From positions 620,001-684,000 of the forward strand of contig JALUTQ010000038.1 in the NCBI GenBank assembly GCA_032718865.1: DNA of 64,000 bases. Direction: 5' to 3'. This stretch comes from Tilletia caries. Lineage: Eukaryota > Basidiomycota > Exobasidiomycetes > Tilletiales > Tilletiaceae. Positions within the stretch are counted from its first letter, which is position 1; each line of letters opens with the position of its first letter. Positions 58,852 through 64,000 of this stretch are shown in pieces. The translations under genes and the position numbers were made by a program. The notes under the pieces are model-generated. The model did not search any database. It was given only the letters and a program-made list of their open reading frames with translations, and was not told where the DNA came from.

Positions 58852-61408
58852 ATGACTCGGTCGGAACTAATATCGCTTCTCTTGGACACCATGGCGCAAG
58901 ACGAAGTCGCATCGCTGGAAAGGGCCGCGCGTTTACCGATATCCGAAATCGGTTCGCCAACCGTCTACTTGCGCACGATTCATCGTCAAATGGCTGAGCG
59001 GTATGGTGCGTTTTTGCCAACATATCTGAGCTCCCACTATCGGCGTATGCATCTGCAGTTGGGCGCCGTCGCCACCGAGATTCAGCCAGTGGGAGCAACA
59101 ACTGAGCCAGAAGACGCAGCACCGGACGGTGAGTCCTCTTAGTTACGCTACACCCTTGTTTCCTACGCTGACTCTCATCTCTTTGGAATTTCGTATGACG
59201 TGCCGGTTCCTCTCCAGGTAAGTGGTTGCTAGAATGCTAGTTGTTATATATCAGTCTTACCGGCGCTTATCTTGTCGTTCTCTAGATTTGCCATCCTGGC
59301 CACAACCGGTTCCCCTCACTGTTGTTAACAATTGCATGGAATCCTTCGCCCAGGGTACTACGTTGGAAATCGCCGGGACATGTGCAGTGTGTGGTCGGCG
59401 GACGTTCTCCGAGGATCTACTGTTCACTGCTCGAAACGTCGTATGCCGTCGGGTTCCAGCTACCACCTTGGACCTCTCAATCCTGAACATTACCGACCCT
59501 CATTTGCTGGGCCGTCCTTCACGTCATTTCGAATATGGCGACCCTGCATTGGACGGTCTTGCCTTGCATCGCGAGGGCATACACTTCAAGGACGGCATCA
59601 GCGAGCTTGACGTCTGTGGTGATTGTCACTCATCAATCGTCACCGTTCCCCCCAAGCTTCCTGCCCTTGCCTTGGCCAACGACAACATCAGAGGGTACCT
59701 TCCGGACGAGTTGCAAGACATTACGTGGCTAGAGGAGCGTCTATGCGCCAAATATCTAGCGTCCGCTTACATAGTGCGCCTCTACGACCTCACCGCCCCC
59801 GGAGCAGTGGAGGAACGGCCGCGGGTTATGAAAGGGCATGCCTGTTCCTTCCCGCTCAACACCGTCTCCACAGCTGCCAAGCTACCTTGGCCCGTGGAAG
59901 GTAACACTGCTCTCCTCAGCTGTATTGTGATCGGTCCACGTAAACCTCGCATGATGGATCTGCGCAACGTTTTCAAGGTCCGCCGAGACAAGGTCAAAAG
60001 TCTTCTTCTCTATCTCAAGGAGCACTGTAAAGGATATCCGCAAGTGTCCGTCGACGAAGACGCGCTCAACTCCCTTCCCGATGATGACGTTCCGGAGCTT
60101 ATCATGCGGCACGTCCAGTACCAAACCCACAACGAGGTTCCGAGTCTGTTCGCGAAGGAGACAGCAGGTCTAGACGTACACCCTGCCGAACTCGGAGATA
60201 ACGACGATGACGACCCTGAAGCCCGCACCTTTCTTGAACATCACGGTCTTTTGGACATCAACGGCATCTCCGTACCGGCTCACGCTCGCTCAGCGGCCGG
60301 TTTAGCCAATGCTACGGGTACCGAACGTCCGGATCTTATAACTCGACATGGATCGACCTTCATCGAAGACTACAACAATCCCGACCTCTTTCCCGGGATG
60401 TTTCCAACTCTGTTTCCGTGGGGAACCGGGGGATTTGAACAGAAGACTCGACGGGCGGCTCTTTCTTTCGGGCGTCACGCCAAGTACTTGCTGGATCTAT
60501 CAGAACCCGATTTTCGTCGACACTGGTCATACGTCTTCGTTGTTGCAAACATCAAGCAACGTCGTGCTATTCACCTCGGTTCGCGGTTGGCGTGTAAAGC
60601 CCAAGACTTTGCCCGGTTTTCATCCTTGTTGACAACCCTGGATCCAGCTGTTGTACAACGCGTGGCGCAGCATGTGGCCAGAGGAGGCTCATTGGCAACC
60701 CTGTCCGGTGACGAGGTGCAGATCTTCTCTTTGTTGAAGAAATGCGAGCTCGTCTCCGCAAACGTCCCTGGTTCAAAAGCGGTGATGACCCGGGCGCGAG
60801 CCGATATACGAGCATACATCGGCAGGTACGGCATCTTCCAACTCTTTCTCACTCTCAATCCGGGTCCAAGTCATTCCCCAGTCTTCCAGATATTCTTCGG
60901 CGGTCGATCCGTCACTCTCAATGGCAGGACACCCCCACTCCCAGGATCCAAAGTGCGAGCCTCCCGCGTCGCTGACGATCCTGTTGCCGCGAGCGATTAT
61001 TTCCACTTCCACATCTATGCAGTTTTCCAGTATCTGCTCGGATGGGATATCCGGAAGAACAGGTCCAGCGCTACCGGAGGACTTTTCGGACGGTTGGCGG
61101 CCTTTTACCTCGTCAAGGAGCATAGCATGAGGGGACAACTGCACTGTCACAGTTTGATTTGGCTCGAGGGGGGGCTCAACCCATCAAATCTCCGGGCTCG
61201 CATGCAAACCGACGAAGAATTTCAAACCCGATATCTGCAATTCTTTGACGAACTTTTGCACCACGGTTACCCATCCACCGATGTCAGACAAGAGGGACCG
61301 CAGAGCACCGGACGCAAGCCTAGGCAGGAACTGCCTCCACGACCTTCCGATCCGGACTTTGTTGAGCAATTCGAGGTGGATCACTCTCTTCTGCTCGCTC
61401 TACGATGA
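58852..61408 (+). pseudogene. Helitron replication initiator (DUF6570 + Helitron-like N), 3'-truncated
   Basis: Exon 58852-59128 (MTRSELISLLLDTMAQ) joins exon 59286 onward across a 157-base intron. A Cys-rich start (CAVCGRRTF, CGDCHSS) and the DUF6570 region (LPALALANDNIRGYLPDELQ) precede the Helitron-like N domain. The Rep core shows FLTLNPGPSHSP and the HUH motif GQLHCHSLIWLEG (about 61134-61172). Coding similarity ends near DHSLL (about 61395) and the frame stops at 61408. The downstream Rep tyrosines, the Pif1 helicase and the Helitron 3' end are absent, so this copy cannot move by itself. Confidence 0.85.
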
Positions 61409-61859
61409 TGTCCCTGGCTGCGATGTGTTTGGCTGTCTCCTTGAACGGCGATTCGGACATGCCAGTCGCTAGTCCGCTGAAGAAGCACGGAAAGTGCCGT
61501 TCAATGTCGGGAACGAGTTCTGAGAGCTTGCTTCTCGTTCGAACGTCCGTCTCGAGAGAGCCGTCCGCGTCGCAGACGTCGCCGTCGTTATCGTCATTGT
61601 TGACGTTTGCGGTCTCGGTCACAGAAGAAGGTAAAGTGGTGTCGGTCTGTGTTGTCTTCTCGTGTCCAAGGTCGGTCTGTGTGGCCGTCTCTGCCGTGCT
61701 TGGAGGGTCGGAGGGAGGGAGCTGATGATCCGTCTCAAGTTCTAGGGCGTAGTCCATCTGGGCTTCCGGAGGGTCGGGCGACGGAGAGGAAGAGGGTGGG
61801 CCATAGTCCAGTGCCATGACTTCCGTCTGGTCTTCGGGAGGAGCGTCCCAGCTCATCAC
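61396..61859 (-). CDS. hypothetical acidic ORF abutting the Helitron break, 3' end lost
   Basis: Opens MMSWDAPPEDQTEVMALDYG at 61859. An acidic Ser/Pro/Thr-rich region is followed by a more gene-like block (RSKLSELVPDIERHFPCFFS, then FKETAKHIAARD). The frame continues to 61320, but that part is antisense to Helitron Rep and unlikely to be original. The real 3' end may have been removed when the Helitron sequence joined here. No family is recognised. Confidence 0.4.
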
Positions 61860-62636
61860 TCATGTAGTCGGCCATGTCGTGGAAAGTACACAAGTGACAA
61901 GTGGTGTGATTACTCTGAAAAGTGAAGACGATGATGGTAAAGAGAGAAGGAAGTTGGAGATCTGAAGATCTCATGAAACCTGAGAGCCTGGGATCTGAAA
62001 TGAGAAGTCAGAGATCTGACGATGTCTTGTGAAATGAGCCGTACGTGCTCATGATTTGGCCCCATCCCCAACCAGCCCACAGTCTCAACAATCCCTCCCG
62101 ACAAAACGCCTGAATGCAACTCGACCGTTCCTAGGGCGATTCTAGGGCGACGCATCGTGACAGGCGTGCTTGATCGCAGCTGTGATAGATGCGGCGGATC
62201 CAGACTCCAGGCCTACGAATCGAACTGTGTCCACACATGGAGAGGACGCATGTAGGTTACTTCCTGTATTGTCGAGGTCCTGTGTTGTCGAGGCTGTGGT
62301 GACGAAACGCCAGAGGGTAGACGTCGAGGACGCCGTAGAGACCGGACGCGCCTGAGGAAGTGATGGAAGATGGTGCCATGTAAGGGGTGTTGGCGCGATC
62401 GACGATGGATTGTGCTGCAGTAGAGAACTCATCTGAGCCGCAGGGGATGCCGATTAGGACGTTGATGGCTTGGAAGCTGCCTCAACCAAGTAGCAAGTAT
62501 CACCATCCTACAATCGACCGCGATCTTGTCGGCATCCATGTCGGCCAAACCATGGCAGGGAATCCAGACGATCAACCCGGCTCGATGCCGGGGGTCCATC
62601 CCTCGATCCCAACCTTCGGCTGTCGAGAGAAAGGAT
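61860..62636. other. intergenic region, no gene seen
   Basis: Contains AGATCTGA(A/G)-type short repeats (about 61956-62020) and open frames without recognisable content. Confidence 0.4.
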
Positions 62637-63293
62637 CTACACATAGACCCCCCGCCCCTCGCCCTCCACCTCAAGATCGTCCAGATCCTCGTCGTCGTCG
62701 TCGTCCAACCACCAGGGTCGATGCTGGAGGGCAGGAGCGGCGATCTTCGGTGGACGGATGAAGGGCGAGAGCGGGGCTGTAGCCGAGGACGTCCAGCCTC
62801 CTTCATCTACAGAAGGAGTCGATCTCTGCCGTTGAGACGCGTCCTGCACCTCCAAGAGGGGTTCCCGCTCCACCCGCTGCGCCGTGGGAGAAGCCTTCTT
62901 CTTGCCCTGCAACATCCTCCCCAGCACAACCGGGGCCACACTAGCCGGACTGACCAAGCCCAACTTGACCATGGCCTCCTTCTTCTAGAGGAGCTTCCCC
63001 ACAATCGCCTTGACTCCACTAACAGCACCCATCCCGCCCTCGCCCGTGCCGACATCGAGAGCGACACTGAGGACCTCCTCCGACAACTCGTCGACCTGAC
63101 TGATGATTGATCCTGGAATGGTGAATGCTTGTTTCCAGGTGAACAATGCGCTGGCCGCTGAGGAAGAGAAGGACGTGTAGTTTTGCCTGACTAGACGGCA
63201 CACATTGGGTGCGTGGTTCGCTATCATCGCGTTGGAGGGGCGACTTGGCGAGGTCGATAGCTTGGATGATTTGCAATGTAGCCATAATATCAA
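62637..63293 (-). pseudogene. hypothetical ORF interrupted by one amber codon
   Basis: One minus-strand frame runs from 63293 to 62637 with a single TAG at 62987-62985. Upstream of it is FTIPGSIISQVDELSEEVLS, then GVKAIVGKLL. Downstream, the same frame continues KKEAMVKLGLVSPASVAPVV into a low-complexity acidic end (DDDDDEDLDDLE). The start is unclear. No family is recognised. It could be a recent pseudogene, stop readthrough, or two genes. Confidence 0.4.
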
Positions 63294-63549
63294 TTAATAA
63301 GACTAATTCAAGTCCAATGCGAAGCCTCCACGGCGGAAATTACCTTGCTTTCCTCCAGGCAAATTTCTTCAGCTGATCATGTACTTCATCGTTGTCATAT
63401 TCTTCGGATCTCATTTCAACGTCACTACCTCTACTGGGCTGGACTAGAGAACTGTTACATCACAGTATTCTGAAATAGAGGTAGGATTGAAATAGAAAAT
63501 TTGCAACGCTGTGTTGCCAGCTAGGCATAATAGAGCGTTGCGGAGAAAA

Positions 63550-63828
63550 ATGGCGAAGCGGTATAGCTTGAGAAGGTCGGCTTGGCCTTACATTGTGGCT
63601 GAGCTCAACGAATTCGACGCCAACGATCTCGACGTCAACGACCTCGACGCCCCTGCCTCCCTAGTCCAGACTCCAGCACGCGCTCCAAGAAAGGACGCCC
63701 CCAGAGGCAGCGTCGCGAGGCCGGTGATCGGTCAGGGTGGAAGTTCTTCGCGGAACATTGTCTCCTCTCTCTGCAACAAGTGCGGAGAGTTTAATCACTC
63801 TTCCAGGCGCTGCCGTACTGCCAATTAG
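63550..63828 (+). CDS. small CCHC zinc-knuckle protein (92 aa)
   Basis: Starts MAKRYSLRRSAWPYIVAELN at 63550. An Asp/Asn-rich repeat (DANDLDVNDLDA) and a basic Pro/Arg/Gly linker precede a single zinc knuckle CNKCGEFNHSSRRC (C-x2-C-x4-H-x4-C) nine residues from the first Cys to the His and close to the C-terminus. Such knuckles bind RNA or single-stranded DNA and are typical of retrotransposon Gag. It may be a Gag-derived remnant or a co-opted small gene. Confidence 0.5.
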   Translation: MAKRYSLRRSAWPYIVAELNEFDANDLDVNDLDAPASLVQTPARAPRKDAPRGSVARPVIGQGGSSSRNIVSSLCNKCGEFNHSSRRCRTAN

Positions 63829-64000
63829 CTTGTTCCCTTTTCTCCCTATGCCTTCCCTTTTTTCTCCCTATGCCTTTGTATTTTTCGCTCTGTGATCTTG
63901 TCATGTATGCTCTCCATCGATTACTCAGCAGTCTAGCTTCAGCTCAACTCTCATTTCGATAATCTTCGTACCCTCCCATCACCCATGGTAATATAGTGAG

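Noticed and set aside
62429..62806. Minus- and plus-strand ORFs at 62.4-63.1 kb
   Set aside because: They overlap the amber-interrupted frame and are Arg/Pro-rich shadow readings.

Overview
The window is nuclear DNA of a fungus, most probably a basidiomycete. Genes are split by many short GT-AG introns (46-121 bases), there are several very small exons, and the proteins are fungal: a secreted acid trehalase, a histidine-acid phosphatase, a Dbp2-type helicase, V-ATPase subunit B and a CsbD/Hmp1-like small protein. I cannot place the species. Exon borders were set by hand from splice signals, reading-frame closure and family motifs, without transcripts.

Layout. (1) 1-7.65 kb is a nested retrotransposon stack on the minus strand. 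A Ty3/gypsy element (LTR 7202-7644) was hit by a 787-bp hAT-like non-autonomous element (2866-3652) and by a Ty1/copia element (LTR 2045-2756) that runs off the left edge. (2) 7.65-10.6 kb holds GC-rich CACCACGCG repeats split by a Tc1/mariner element, a small unknown gene, and an inverted-repeat cluster. (3) 10.6-28.4 kb is a gene-rich block: cytochrome P450, GH65 acid trehalase, DBP2, an atypical short-chain dehydrogenase, a USP12/46-type ubiquitin protease and the CsbD-like gene. (4) 28.47-32.44 kb is a two-gene PIF/Harbinger transposon with imperfect terminal inverted repeats. (5) 32.9-46.99 kb is gene-rich again: phytase-like phosphatase, two large Ser-rich unknown proteins, a DUF4604-like protein, VMA2 and tRNA-Ile(AAU). 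(6) 47-53.3 kb is a decayed duplication zone: tandem repeats with poly-G, two broken copies of a GH5 exo-beta-1,3-glucanase-like gene, and a 79-bp minisatellite. (7) 53.3-64 kb holds an F-box-like gene, an unknown coiled-coil gene, a 3'-truncated Helitron Rep gene, and broken or small unknown ORFs including a zinc-knuckle protein at the right end.

The cellular genes are not a cluster. Two encode secreted hydrolases (trehalose and organic phosphate scavenging) and the rest are housekeeping: RNA unwinding, deubiquitination and vacuolar acidification. The most unusual signals are in the mobile DNA and the gene structures. The copia primer-binding site matches the anticodon arm of tRNA-Lys rather than a tRNA 3' end. 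The trehalase gene appears to need an AT-AG intron followed by a 10-nt exon. The deubiquitinase catalytic cysteine motif sits on a 14-nt exon. DBP2 keeps one disproportionately long intron.
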